64,000 nucleotides of DNA from Flavobacterium sp. Lineage in GTDB: Bacteria > Bacteroidota > Bacteroidia > Flavobacteriales > Flavobacteriaceae. Under the pieces are notes generated by a model, which saw only the letters and a program-made list of their open reading frames with translations, did not search any database and had not been told where the DNA came from. The translations under genes were made by a program, and so were the position numbers. The DNA is taken from positions 20,549 through 84,548 of the forward strand of contig NZ_JAMWYY010000007.1 in assembly GCF_024305175.1 (NCBI RefSeq), written 5' to 3'. Position 1 is the first letter of the stretch, and every line of letters starts with the position of its first letter. This document shows, one piece after another, positions 57,224-64,000 of this stretch.

Positions 57224-57768
57224 TGGACGTTACCACGCTGCTTTTAAAACACATTGAAGGCTATGGAAAAAGCTTGTGGCAAGATACAGAGCTTGTTTTA
57301 AAGCGCGGCGACTTTTTAGCTGAACAGGGAAAAATAAACACAAATGTTTACTTTGTTACACAAGGTGCCCTGCACCTGTTTCATGAAACCGAAGCCGGAA
57401 GCAATACCATCCGCTTTGCTTATAATGATTCGCTTTTTGCCCTGCTGGATAGCCTTATTACAGGCACACCTACCGCATATACCGTGCAAGCTATCCGGAA
57501 AACAAAGCTAAGGATAATGAATGGTGATGATTTCATGGAATTTGTAAACAGCAGTACAGAAACCTTAAAACTCTGGAACGCTATCCTGTCTTACACCATT
57601 ATTGCACAGCTTGAAAGGGAAACAGACCTGTTGCACCCTTCACCCAAAGAAAGATATGAGAAAGTATTAAAACGTTCTCCAAAACTGTTTAAAGAAATTC
57701 CGCATAAATATATAGCTTCTTACTTACGGATGGCACCCGAAACACTTTCGCGCCTTCAAAAATCTTGA
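57223..57768 (+). CDS. Crp/Fnr-family transcriptional regulator
   Basis: A 181-residue regulator. Residues 15-115 form a cyclic-nucleotide-binding-type beta roll (NVYFVTQGALHLFHETEAG, FALLDSLITGTPTAYTVQAI), without the full cAMP phosphate-binding RxS cassette. The C-terminal helix-turn-helix is HKYIASYLRMAPETLSRLQKS, the Bacteroidota form ending soon after the recognition helix. It overlaps the phytochrome stop by one base, so it is translated from the light-sensor transcript and may be its output or an autoregulator. A matching palindrome lies over its own stop codon. Confidence 0.88.
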   Translation: MDVTTLLLKHIEGYGKSLWQDTELVLKRGDFLAEQGKINTNVYFVTQGALHLFHETEAGSNTIRFAYNDSLFALLDSLITGTPTAYTVQAIRKTKLRIMNGDDFMEFVNSSTETLKLWNAILSYTIIAQLERETDLLHPSPKERYEKVLKRSPKLFKEIPHKYIASYLRMAPETLSRLQKS

Positions 57769-57778
57769 CGTGAGTCAA
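57765..57778. promoter_or_regulatory. Fnr/Crp-like palindrome TTGAC-N4-GTCAA
   Basis: TTGACGTGAGTCAA is a perfect inverted repeat of five bases with a four-base centre, the form of Crp/Fnr-family operators (Fnr: TTGAT-N4-ATCAA). It overlaps the stop codon of the Crp-like gene (57766-57768) and lies 48 bases before the dinB-like ATG. Occupation by the adjacent regulator is an inference. Confidence 0.5.
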
Positions 57779-57825
57779 TATCTGTTACGACTGATTGCAT
57801 GAACTTTGCCATCAAATCATCAATC

Positions 57826-58362
57826 ATGAAAACAGACAGTTATTTACTCTTAAACGAACTGCGGGAAATTACAAAACTAAACCTGCAAAGCGTTACAGGA
57901 TTTAAATCTTTAAGCAACGAACAGCTTAACTACAAGCCTTTTTCACAAAGCTGGAGCATACTGCAATGCCTTGAGCACCTCAACTATTACGCAGCGTTTT
58001 ATCACCCTTATTTAAAAAAGAGTATTCTTACATCAACTGCTGAAGCAGAAACTTTTAAGAGCGGATTTTGGGGTAACTATCTCGTAAAAATGCTTATACC
58101 GGGAAGTAATTCCAAAAAAATGAAAACCTTTAAAAGTATGGATCCCTCCCGTTCAGTTTTATCTGGAGATGTCTTAGAACGTTTTATAGAAAGTCAGAAA
58201 GAAATGCTGGATTTAATTGAGAAGGCCTTCGAAATAAACCTGAATAAAGGAGGCATCCCTGTAACCTTTACTAAACTAATTAGGCTAAAAACCGGCGACA
58301 CATTGCGGTTTATGGTTTACCATAACCAAAGGCATATTACCCAGGCATTACGGTTAGCCTAA
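57826..58362 (+). CDS. DinB-family protein
   Basis: A 178-residue four-helix-bundle protein of the DinB/YfiT-like metal-dependent transferase group. The typical first-helix segment WSILQCLEHLNYYAAFYHPYL holds a His that normally binds a metal ion (His with His in the last block, YHNQRHITQALRL). Such proteins include thiol-dependent transferases and stress proteins; function here is unknown. Start 57826 (MKTDSYLLL) is chosen over 57799. The gene lies 57 bases after the Crp-like gene, with the palindrome in the gap, and ends at a strong terminator. Confidence 0.83.
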   Translation: MKTDSYLLLNELREITKLNLQSVTGFKSLSNEQLNYKPFSQSWSILQCLEHLNYYAAFYHPYLKKSILTSTAEAETFKSGFWGNYLVKMLIPGSNSKKMKTFKSMDPSRSVLSGDVLERFIESQKEMLDLIEKAFEINLNKGGIPVTFTKLIRLKTGDTLRFMVYHNQRHITQALRLA

Positions 58363-58375
58363 AAAACATGGAAAT

Positions 58376-58403
58376 AAAAAAAGCTGCAAATGCAGCTTTT
58401 TTT
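58376..58403. terminator. Terminator after the dinB-like gene, overlapping a small gene
   Basis: A 12-base stem (58376-58387 with 58392-58403, GCTGC/GCAGC core, A/T arms) around AAAT. It terminates the phytochrome-crp-dinB transcript and reaches into the stop of the convergent 53-residue gene. Confidence 0.85.
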
Positions 58404-58563
58404 ATGCCTGTTGATTATTTTTATTTCGCTTTTCTTTTATTAGCTCTAAGGTTGCTCCTCCAACCCAGTAGAATACAAAACTTACAAGGAACATCATCAG
58501 CCAGAAGCCTATAGTAAGTATAGTTAAGAAAGCTAAAAATCCTAAGTATTGATCAAATTCCAT
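58402..58563 (-). CDS. 53-residue two-helix membrane protein
   Basis: ATG at 58563 (minus) to TAA at 58402-58404 encodes 53 residues: a hydrophobic segment long enough for one long or two short membrane helices (about residues 8-37) and a lysine-rich tail (LIKEKRNKNNQQA). A near-consensus -33/-7 promoter sits directly upstream at 58586-58617, which makes this short gene credible. No family can be named. It converges on dinB, sharing its terminator. Confidence 0.65.
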   Translation of the reverse strand: MEFDQYLGFLAFLTILTIGFWLMMFLVSFVFYWVGGATLELIKEKRNKNNQQA

Positions 58564-58585
58564 TTTTCCGAGTTTTAAACTTCGC

Positions 58586-58617
58586 CAAAGATAAGCGTAA
58601 AAATTTTTATTACCAAT
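58586..58617 (-). promoter_or_regulatory. Promoter of the 53-residue membrane protein
   Basis: On the minus strand, ATTG at 58617-58614 and the perfect -7 TATCTTTG at 58593-58586 are 20 bases apart, about 23 bases before the ATG at 58563. Confidence 0.6.
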
Positions 58618-58657
58618 AAATATGCAGTAAAAACCTTAAATTAATTAACAAAATCAT

Positions 58658-58688
58658 TTTTTAAACGGGTGCATTATCCTTAATTTTG
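58658..58688 (+). promoter_or_regulatory. Possible fumC promoter
   Basis: TAATTTTG at 58681-58688 is a perfect -7, with TTTT at 58658-58661 about 19 bases upstream as a weak -33. The leader would be about 100 bases and would include the hairpin ACAGGC/GCCTGT (58689-58711) and the tandem repeat before the ATG. Confidence 0.45.
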
Positions 58689-58750
58689 ACAGGCTTTAAA
58701 AAACTGCCTGTTCATGTGCAGTACTTTAACCGTAAAACATACAAACAAAT

Positions 58751-58791
58751 ACAACAAATAAACATTCTTTTACAACAAATAAACATTCTTT
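58751..58791 (+). repeat. Tandem 21-bp duplication in the fumC leader
   Basis: Two copies of a 20-21 base unit (ACAACAAATAAACATTCTTT) lie head to tail at 58751-58771 and 58772-58791, ending four bases before the fumC ATG. The second copy lacks one T. A slippage or recombination duplication is likely. Confidence 0.85.
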
Positions 58792-58794
58792 ACA

Positions 58795-60195
58795 ATGGAA
58801 TACAGGATTGAAAAAGACACCATGGGTGAAGTGAAAGTCCCTGCTGATAAGTACTGGGGCGCACAAACCGAACGTTCACGCAATAACTTTAAAATTGGCG
58901 CTCCTGCCTCTATGCCGAAAGAAATTATAGAAGGGTTTGCCTACTTAAAAAAAGCTGCCGCTTATGCCAACCACGACCTGGGTGCACTATCGGCTGAAAA
59001 GCGCGATGCCATAGCACAAGTATGTGATGAGATCCTGCAAGGCAAGCTTGATGACCAGTTTCCGCTTGTTATATGGCAAACCGGTTCTGGCACACAAAGC
59101 AACATGAATGTAAACGAGGTTGTTGCGAACAGGGCACAGGTGCTTGCGGGCCATAAAATTGGCGAAGGCGAGCCTGTACTTAAAGCAAACGATGATGTAA
59201 ATAAATCGCAATCGTCTAACGATACCTACCCTACCGGTATGCACATTGCTGCTTATAAGGCTGTGGTAGAAACTACAATACCCGGTGTAGAAAAACTTCG
59301 CGATACGCTTAAAGCAAAGAGCGAGCAGTTTATGGATGTGGTAAAAATTGGCCGTACCCATCTTATGGATGCCACTCCCCTAACCCTTGGGCAGGAGTTC
59401 TCCGGTTATGTGGCACAGCTTAACCACGGGCTTAAAGCGCTTAAAAATACATTAGAGCACCTTAGCGAGCTTGCACTTGGCGGTACTGCCGTTGGTACAG
59501 GGCTTAACACTCCTGAAGGATATGATGTAAAAGTTGCTGAGTACATTGCTAAGTTTACAGGACTGCCTTTTGTTACAGCAGAAAACAAATTTGAAGCGCT
59601 TGCTGCACACGATGCTATTGTAGAGAGCCACGGCGCGCTGAAGCAACTTGCTGTTTCGCTGAATAAAATTGCTAACGACATCCGTATGATGGCATCAGGA
59701 CCACGCTCTGGTATCGGTGAAATACTGATTCCTGAAAATGAACCTGGCTCATCTATCATGCCGGGTAAAGTTAACCCAACACAGTGTGAGGCCATGACAA
59801 TGGTTTGCGCCCAGGTTATGGGTAATGATGTTGCCATAACCATAGGCGGCACACAGGGGCATTATGAACTTAATGTATTCAAGCCTGTAATGGCAGCTAA
59901 TTTCCTTCAGTCGGCAAGGCTTATAGGCGATGCATGTGTATCATTTGATGAACACTGCGCACAGGGAATAGAGCCAAACCACGGCAGGATTAAAGAGCTT
60001 GTAGATAACTCTTTAATGCTTGTAACAGCACTTAATACCAAAATAGGTTACTATAAAGCCGCAGAAATAGCACAAACAGCACACAAAAACGGCACAACAC
60101 TTAAAGAGGAAGCTGTACGTTTGGGCTATGTATCGCCTGAAGATTTTGATGCATGGGTTAAACCTGAAGACATGGTTGGTTCATTAAAGAGATAA
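58795..60195 (+). CDS. fumC: Class II fumarate hydratase
   Basis: A 466-residue TCA-cycle enzyme that interconverts fumarate and malate without iron. Class II signature blocks are [14 protein letters not shown] (near residue 100), the catalytic-region motif [19 protein letters not shown] and the substrate-binding loop [17 protein letters not shown], the fumarase/aspartase signature (around residue 320). Length matches E. coli FumC (467 aa). Monocistronic, with a perfect hairpin terminator behind. Confidence 0.97.
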   Translation: MEYRIEKDTMGEVKVPADKYWGAQTERSRNNFKIGAPASMPKEIIEGFAYLKKAAAYANHDLGALSAEKRDAIAQVCDEILQGKLDDQFPLVIWQTGSGTQSNMNVNEVVANRAQVLAGHKIGEGEPVLKANDDVNKSQSSNDTYPTGMHIAAYKAVVETTIPGVEKLRDTLKAKSEQFMDVVKIGRTHLMDATPLTLGQEFSGYVAQLNHGLKALKNTLEHLSELALGGTAVGTGLNTPEGYDVKVAEYIAKFTGLPFVTAENKFEALAAHDAIVESHGALKQLAVSLNKIANDIRMMASGPRSGIGEILIPENEPGSSIMPGKVNPTQCEAMTMVCAQVMGNDVAITIGGTQGHYELNVFKPVMAANFLQSARLIGDACVSFDEHCAQGIEPNHGRIKELVDNSLMLVTALNTKIGYYKAAEIAQTAHKNGTTLKEEAVRLGYVSPEDFDAWVKPEDMVGSLKR

Positions 60196-60213
60196 TCATT
60201 GTCATTACTATAT

Positions 60214-60239
60214 ATAAGGCTGCCAATTGGCAGCCTTAT
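60214..60239 (+). terminator. fumC terminator
   Basis: A perfect 11-base stem (60214-60224 with 60229-60239, AAGGCTGCC core) around AATT, followed by a T-run. Confidence 0.93.
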
Positions 60240-60268
60240 TTTTTTATTTTTGTTGCTTAATTACTTAT

Positions 60269-60766
60269 ATGGAAGCTACTATTCGCACTGCCACAGAAGC
60301 AGACCTGCCCGCCATACTACGAATAATGAATCATGCGATACTGCACACAACTGCCGTATATGATTATGATATAAAAGATGAGGCTTTTATAAACAACTGG
60401 TTTGCAGATAAAAGGCAAAACAATTACCCTGTAATTGTGGCAACAGCAAAGGGCGAAATTGCCGGTTATGGCAGCTATGCACAGTTTAAAGCAAAAGAAG
60501 GTTACAAATTTTGTGTAGAACACTCTGTGTATGTTACAGAAGAATGGCAGGGAAAAGGTATTGGCAGACTATTGCTTACCGCATTAATAGATAATGCAAA
60601 AGCAAACGGAATGCACAGCATGGTAGGGCTTATTGATGCTGATAATACCATAAGCATTGCCCTCCACAAAAAACTTGGTTTTACAGAGGCCGGGCTTCTA
60701 CAACAGGCGGGCTTTAAGTTTAACCGTTGGCTTAATGTACAGTTTATGCAACTCTTGCTGGACTAA
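60269..60766 (+). CDS. GNAT N-acetyltransferase, phosphinothricin-acetyltransferase type
   Basis: A 165-residue acetyltransferase. The N-terminus IRTATEADLPAILRIMN, the family stretch HTTAVYDYDIKDEAFINNWF, acetyl-CoA loop EEWQGKGIGRLLLTALIDNAKANGMHSMV and the closing NTISIALHKKLGFTEAGLLQQAGFKFNRWL all match the PAT/YwnH group that acetylates phosphinothricin-like or methionine sulfone/sulfoximine substrates. Start 60269 is chosen; the ORF from 60227 would begin inside the terminator. Its stop overlaps the convergent DUF1003 stop within CTAA. Confidence 0.87.
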   Translation: MEATIRTATEADLPAILRIMNHAILHTTAVYDYDIKDEAFINNWFADKRQNNYPVIVATAKGEIAGYGSYAQFKAKEGYKFCVEHSVYVTEEWQGKGIGRLLLTALIDNAKANGMHSMVGLIDADNTISIALHKKLGFTEAGLLQQAGFKFNRWLNVQFMQLLLD

Positions 60767-61461
60767 ATTTTCTTTTCGAGCCTTGCCAAAATATCATTCA
60801 TCATGTCTATCTGCACACGCTGAATTTCTATTAGTGCCTGTTCCTGGTGCAGTATTAAATGGTCTATTTTTTCATGCAGCATACGCACCTCTAATTCTGA
60901 TTTCAGGTTAACAAGGTAATCGTTCTTAGCTCTTTCCCTGTCCTTTTCTTCCTGCCGGTTCTGGCTCATCATAATAACAGGTGCTTGCAGGGCTGCAATG
61001 CATGAGAGTATCAGGTTAAGCAATATAAACGGGTAAGGATCAAAACCTTTATTGGCAAGGAAAGCTACATTTACCGCTATCCAGAGCAGCAGAAAGCACA
61101 TAAACGAGATTATAAACGTCCAGCTACCGCCAAAGGTTGCAACCCTGTCGGCTATGCGTTGCCCAAAAGTTAGCTGCTGCATCTCATCTTCCAGCTTGTC
61201 GGTAAGCAGTGTTTTATTTTTAAGTGCCTCCAGCACTCTGTTCTCCATAACCGAAAGGTCGCCCATTTCCTTCACAAGAAAGTTGGCAATATATTGCTCC
61301 CGGTAATGGTTAAGCTCACTCATGGCAAGACTGCAGCTTTCGTCAAATCCCGGGTTTTCCTGTTTAATAACATCAAGTATAGGCGTGCGAACCAATTTGC
61401 CGCTTATGCGCTCACGCTCAGGAAACTCTTTGCCGGATATATCACTAACAAATGTTTTCAT
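60763..61461 (-). CDS. DUF1003 membrane protein
   Basis: A 232-residue protein of the DUF1003 family: a cytoplasmic N-terminus, two close membrane helices (SWTFIISFMCFLLLWIAVNVAFL and PYPFILLNLILSCIAALQAPVIMM) with the family block NRQEEKDRERAKNDYLVNLKSELEVRML after them and a helical coiled-coil tail. N-terminal DISGKEFPERE is typical. Function unknown; the gene is often near metal or ion transporters. Its ATG abuts the corA stop with no gap, so it is coupled to corA and may act with it. Confidence 0.85.
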   Translation of the reverse strand: MKTFVSDISGKEFPERERISGKLVRTPILDVIKQENPGFDESCSLAMSELNHYREQYIANFLVKEMGDLSVMENRVLEALKNKTLLTDKLEDEMQQLTFGQRIADRVATFGGSWTFIISFMCFLLLWIAVNVAFLANKGFDPYPFILLNLILSCIAALQAPVIMMSQNRQEEKDRERAKNDYLVNLKSELEVRMLHEKIDHLILHQEQALIEIQRVQIDMMNDILARLEKKI

Positions 61462-62544
61462 TTAAAACCAGTCTTTAACTTTAAAGTATATTACCATCAC
61501 AATAGTTATCAATGCCATTGCACCCAACATAAAAAAATATCCGTTTTCTGTACGCAGTTCGGGCATATTCTCGAAATTCATCCCATAAACACCAACAATA
61601 AAAGTAATGGGCATAAAAATAACCGAGAAAATGGTAAGCGTTTTCATTATCTGGTTCATCCGCTGGCTTTGTGCCGAGTAATGGTAATTAGAAACACTTT
61701 CCAGCGAATTAAGGTCATAATCTACCTGGTCTAAAAGCTCAAGGCTTTTTTGATACAGCCTTGCAAAATAAGAACGGCTGGTTTTGTGTATGCCTTCATA
61801 CTGGTCGTCGTCCTGTATATTTTTTAAATTATACAAAGCATCTTTAAGCGGTAAAATACTCCTTTTAAGGTAGCTAAGGTTTTCCCTAAGTTTTTCCACT
61901 TTGGCTATTATATCGGCTTTATAGTTTTTTTTTGCCTCGGCTGCAAGCTCTTCTATATTGCCTTCAAACTTTTCTATGGTAATAAAAAAGTTTTCCATAA
62001 TGGCATCAAGCATCAGGTACAGCAGGTAATCATTTGTGCGTTTCCGTATTACACCTGCACCGGTCCGGATGCGCTCGCGGATATGTGTAAAATAATCACT
62101 TTTCTTTTCCTGAAATGAAATAAGAAGCTCATCTTTAAGCAAAAAACTTATCTGTTCTGTTTTTACACTTCCCTCCTCTTCTTCCGGCAAGACCGACTTC
62201 ACACTAAAAAACAACACATCGTCAAGATCTTCAACGCGGGTGCGGCGTGATGTATTTAATATGTCATCAATTATATAGGTTTGTACATTAAGGCTTTCGC
62301 CAATATTTCGTATAAGCTCTACATTATGAAGCCCATGCACATTAAACCATTTAACCTCTTCTGCACCTGTGTTGGAGACGCACCTGCGCACGGCCTGTTC
62401 ATGTCCTACATTTTTCAGTTCTTCATATTTGTTTTCATTATAAACAAAAAGCTGCATTTCTACAGGCACCGTTTTATGTGTTCCTGTATATTCGAAATTA
62501 TTGGGCTGTAACTTGCGTACCTTCTTATATTTTATTTTTTTCAC
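61462..62544 (-). CDS. corA: CorA magnesium/cobalt transporter
   Basis: A 360-residue pentameric Mg2+ channel. A long cytoplasmic funnel domain of alpha/beta and coiled helices (residues 1-290) precedes two C-terminal helices: FMPITFIVGVYGMNFENMPEL carries the invariant GMN selectivity motif, and the last helix ends in FKVKDWF. The start codon is GTG (minus strand 62544-62542). DUF1003 follows directly. It is divergent from hutI. Confidence 0.93.
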   Translation of the reverse strand: MKKIKYKKVRKLQPNNFEYTGTHKTVPVEMQLFVYNENKYEELKNVGHEQAVRRCVSNTGAEEVKWFNVHGLHNVELIRNIGESLNVQTYIIDDILNTSRRTRVEDLDDVLFFSVKSVLPEEEEGSVKTEQISFLLKDELLISFQEKKSDYFTHIRERIRTGAGVIRKRTNDYLLYLMLDAIMENFFITIEKFEGNIEELAAEAKKNYKADIIAKVEKLRENLSYLKRSILPLKDALYNLKNIQDDDQYEGIHKTSRSYFARLYQKSLELLDQVDYDLNSLESVSNYHYSAQSQRMNQIMKTLTIFSVIFMPITFIVGVYGMNFENMPELRTENGYFFMLGAMALITIVMVIYFKVKDWF

Positions 62545-62615
62545 TTTGCATTTATTTCCCTAAATATAGGAGTTTTTTAAAATCAATTCTATTTTTACAA
62601 AAAGTTTACAACCGG

Positions 62616-63851
62616 ATGAAAATACTAATTAAGAATATTAAAGAATTACTGCAAATACGCGAACCGGAAGTACATAAAGTATCGGGGGCCGAAATGGCAA
62701 ACCTACCCAAAATAGAAAATGCATGGCTGTTGATAGAAGAGAATGTAATTGCCGATTTCGGCAAAATGGACACCATGCCGCAGATAAATGCAGATACTGT
62801 TATAGATGCAACAGGAAAAACAGTATTACCCGCATGGTGCGACAGCCATACCCATATAGTGTATGCCGGGAATCGCGAGCAGGAGTTTGCAGACCGTATT
62901 AACGGGCTTTCGTATGAAGAGATAGCGGCACGTGGCGGCGGCATATTAAACTCTGCTAAAAAGCTGAATGAAACGAGCGAGGATGAGGTTTATGAACAAT
63001 CGCGGGTACGTTTAGAAGAAGTGATGCAACTTGGCTCCGGTGCAGTAGAGATAAAGTCAGGTTACGGGCTAAGTGTTGAGGGTGAAATTAAAATGCTGCG
63101 GGTTATTAAACGCCTGCGTGAAAATTATCCGGTAGCCATAAAAGCTACTTTTTTAGGTGCCCATGCTTTTCCGTCTGAATTTAAAGAAAACCACAGCGGG
63201 TATATTGACATGATTATAAATGAAATGCTGCCAAAAATTGCAGAAGAAAAACTCGCCGAGTATATTGATGCCTTTTGTGAAACAGGCTATTTTTCTGTGG
63301 AAGAGACAGAGCGTATAATGGAAGCAGGCAAAAAATATGGATTACAGGCAAAAATTCACGTTAACCAGTTTACTGCTATAAATGGCATAGAAGCCTGTGT
63401 AAAGCATAAAGCTTTGAGCGTTGACCATTTGGAGATTGTAACGGATGAAGATATTGAAGCCCTGAAAGGTACACATACTATGCCTGTTGCATTGCCTACC
63501 TGCTCATTCTTTATAAGCATACCCTATACCCCTGCACGTAAAATGATAGCGGCAGGATTGCCCCTTGCGCTTGCTACTGACTTTAACCCGGGCACAACAC
63601 CGTCGGGTAATATGAATTTAGTTGTGGCTACAGCATGTATTAAAATGAAAATGACCCCTGAAGAGGCCATAAACGCTGCAACCCTAAACGGGGCCTACGC
63701 AATGGGGCTTTCGGCAACGCATGGCAGCATTACCAAAGGCAAACGTGCTAACCTTATTATAACAAAGCCTTTATCATCTTACTACCAGTTGCCATATGCA
63801 TTTGGCAGTAACCTGATTGACAGTGTAATGATAGAGGGAAATTTGATATAA
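62616..63851 (+). CDS. hutI: Imidazolonepropionase
   Basis: A 411-residue amidohydrolase of histidine breakdown that opens 4-imidazolone-5-propionate to formiminoglutamate. Metal and substrate residues are in DSHTHIVYAGNREQEF, FLGAHAFP, KIHVNQFTAINGIE, LSVDHLEIVTDED and ATDFNPGTTPSGNM. Start 62616 (MKILIKNIKEL) is the family start; the longer ORF to 62478 overlaps the divergent corA. Length fits HutI. No hutH or hutU is in the window, so the pathway genes may continue beyond it. Confidence 0.94.
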   Translation: MKILIKNIKELLQIREPEVHKVSGAEMANLPKIENAWLLIEENVIADFGKMDTMPQINADTVIDATGKTVLPAWCDSHTHIVYAGNREQEFADRINGLSYEEIAARGGGILNSAKKLNETSEDEVYEQSRVRLEEVMQLGSGAVEIKSGYGLSVEGEIKMLRVIKRLRENYPVAIKATFLGAHAFPSEFKENHSGYIDMIINEMLPKIAEEKLAEYIDAFCETGYFSVEETERIMEAGKKYGLQAKIHVNQFTAINGIEACVKHKALSVDHLEIVTDEDIEALKGTHTMPVALPTCSFFISIPYTPARKMIAAGLPLALATDFNPGTTPSGNMNLVVATACIKMKMTPEEAINAATLNGAYAMGLSATHGSITKGKRANLIITKPLSSYYQLPYAFGSNLIDSVMIEGNLI

Positions 63852-63865
63852 AGATGTATAATTAA

Positions 63866-63894
63866 AAAACACCCGCATTAAATGCGGGTGTTTT
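63866..63894 (+). terminator. hutI terminator
   Basis: A 13-base stem (63866-63878 with 63882-63894, CACCCGCAT core) around TAA, with T-rich arm. The remaining 106 bases to the window end hold no visible gene. Confidence 0.9.
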
Positions 63895-64000
63895 CTGCAA
63901 TAGTTTCGGGGGTCAACCTAAAATAATAAATGAAACGAAGTATAAAACCACTATTGTAAAGGTAAAACACCTAATAGTTAATTATTTATATTATTATTCA

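Noticed and set aside
58679..58711. ACAGGC/GCCTGT hairpin in the fumC leader as a riboswitch
   Set aside because: A six-base stem with an 11-base loop is too simple to match any known riboswitch class.
63895..64000. Possible gene at the right end
   Set aside because: The AT-rich 106 bases carry stop codons in all frames and no promoter-like pair; treated as intergenic.

Overview
The window looks like chromosomal DNA of a Flavobacterium-like member of the Bacteroidota. The evidence is: a fused ResB-CcsA cytochrome c maturation protein; promoters of the Bacteroidota type (TTTG near -33, TAnnTTTG near -7) with short leaders and weak or absent Shine-Dalgarno sites; a GldL-like small membrane protein; a fused RimB-RimK protein; PyrR beside PyrB; and ClpC, DnaK and GyrA sequences of flavobacterial character. 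No rRNA, tRNA, CRISPR array, insertion sequence or prophage is visible. It reads as core genome with accessory sensory genes, and no gap between genes exceeds about 300 bases.

Layout. 1-3.4 kb: end of a potassium channel gene and the convergent ccsBA. 3.5-6.1 kb: a secreted protein and an M1 metallopeptidase. 6.1-13.9 kb: a long co-directional run with a DUF2520 oxidoreductase-like protein, a KdsC-type phosphatase, a UbiA-family protein with eroded catalytic motifs, Maf, a small MscS channel, a PIG-L deacetylase, a 34-residue membrane peptide and an SSS symporter. 13.9-18.4 kb: DUF2911 protein, SRPBCC protein plus photolyase, tandem HAD phosphatases and a 19-cysteine copper-storage-like protein. 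18.5-20 kb: an ECF sigma factor, a putative membrane anti-sigma factor and a Spy-like secreted protein. 20-23.5 kb: ppx, ppk1 and sixA (polyphosphate). 23.6-27.1 kb: pdxH, RNase Z, a STAS-like protein, pyrB, pyrR. 27.3-32 kb: small lipoprotein, dnaK with an apparent one-base frameshift, and a membrane histidine kinase with its response regulator. 32-43.8 kb: M14 carboxypeptidase, pheT, a TPR protein, gyrA and clpC. 43.9-46.5 kb: the RimB-RimK fusion and three small downstream genes. 46.5-52.2 kb: ABC-F ATPase, thioredoxin-like lipoprotein, aldo/keto reductase, SDR and ceramidase-like protein. 52.4-58.4 kb: a photosensory locus. 58.4-64 kb: 53-residue membrane protein, fumC, GNAT, DUF1003, corA and hutI.

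The most distinctive segment is 52.4-58.4 kb: an AraC-type regulator and response regulator, followed by a run of response regulator, heme oxygenase, bacteriophytochrome kinase, Crp-like regulator and DinB-like protein. Heme oxygenase would make the biliverdin that the phytochrome binds through Cys17. A perfect TTGAC-N4-GTCAA palindrome overlaps the crp-like stop codon just before dinB, which suggests, but does not prove, local control by the Crp-like protein. A photolyase at 15.4 kb adds a second light-related function. Other observations worth checking are the palindrome in front of the clpC promoter, the UbiA paralogue lacking its aspartate motifs, the dnaK frameshift and the unannotated small membrane proteins.
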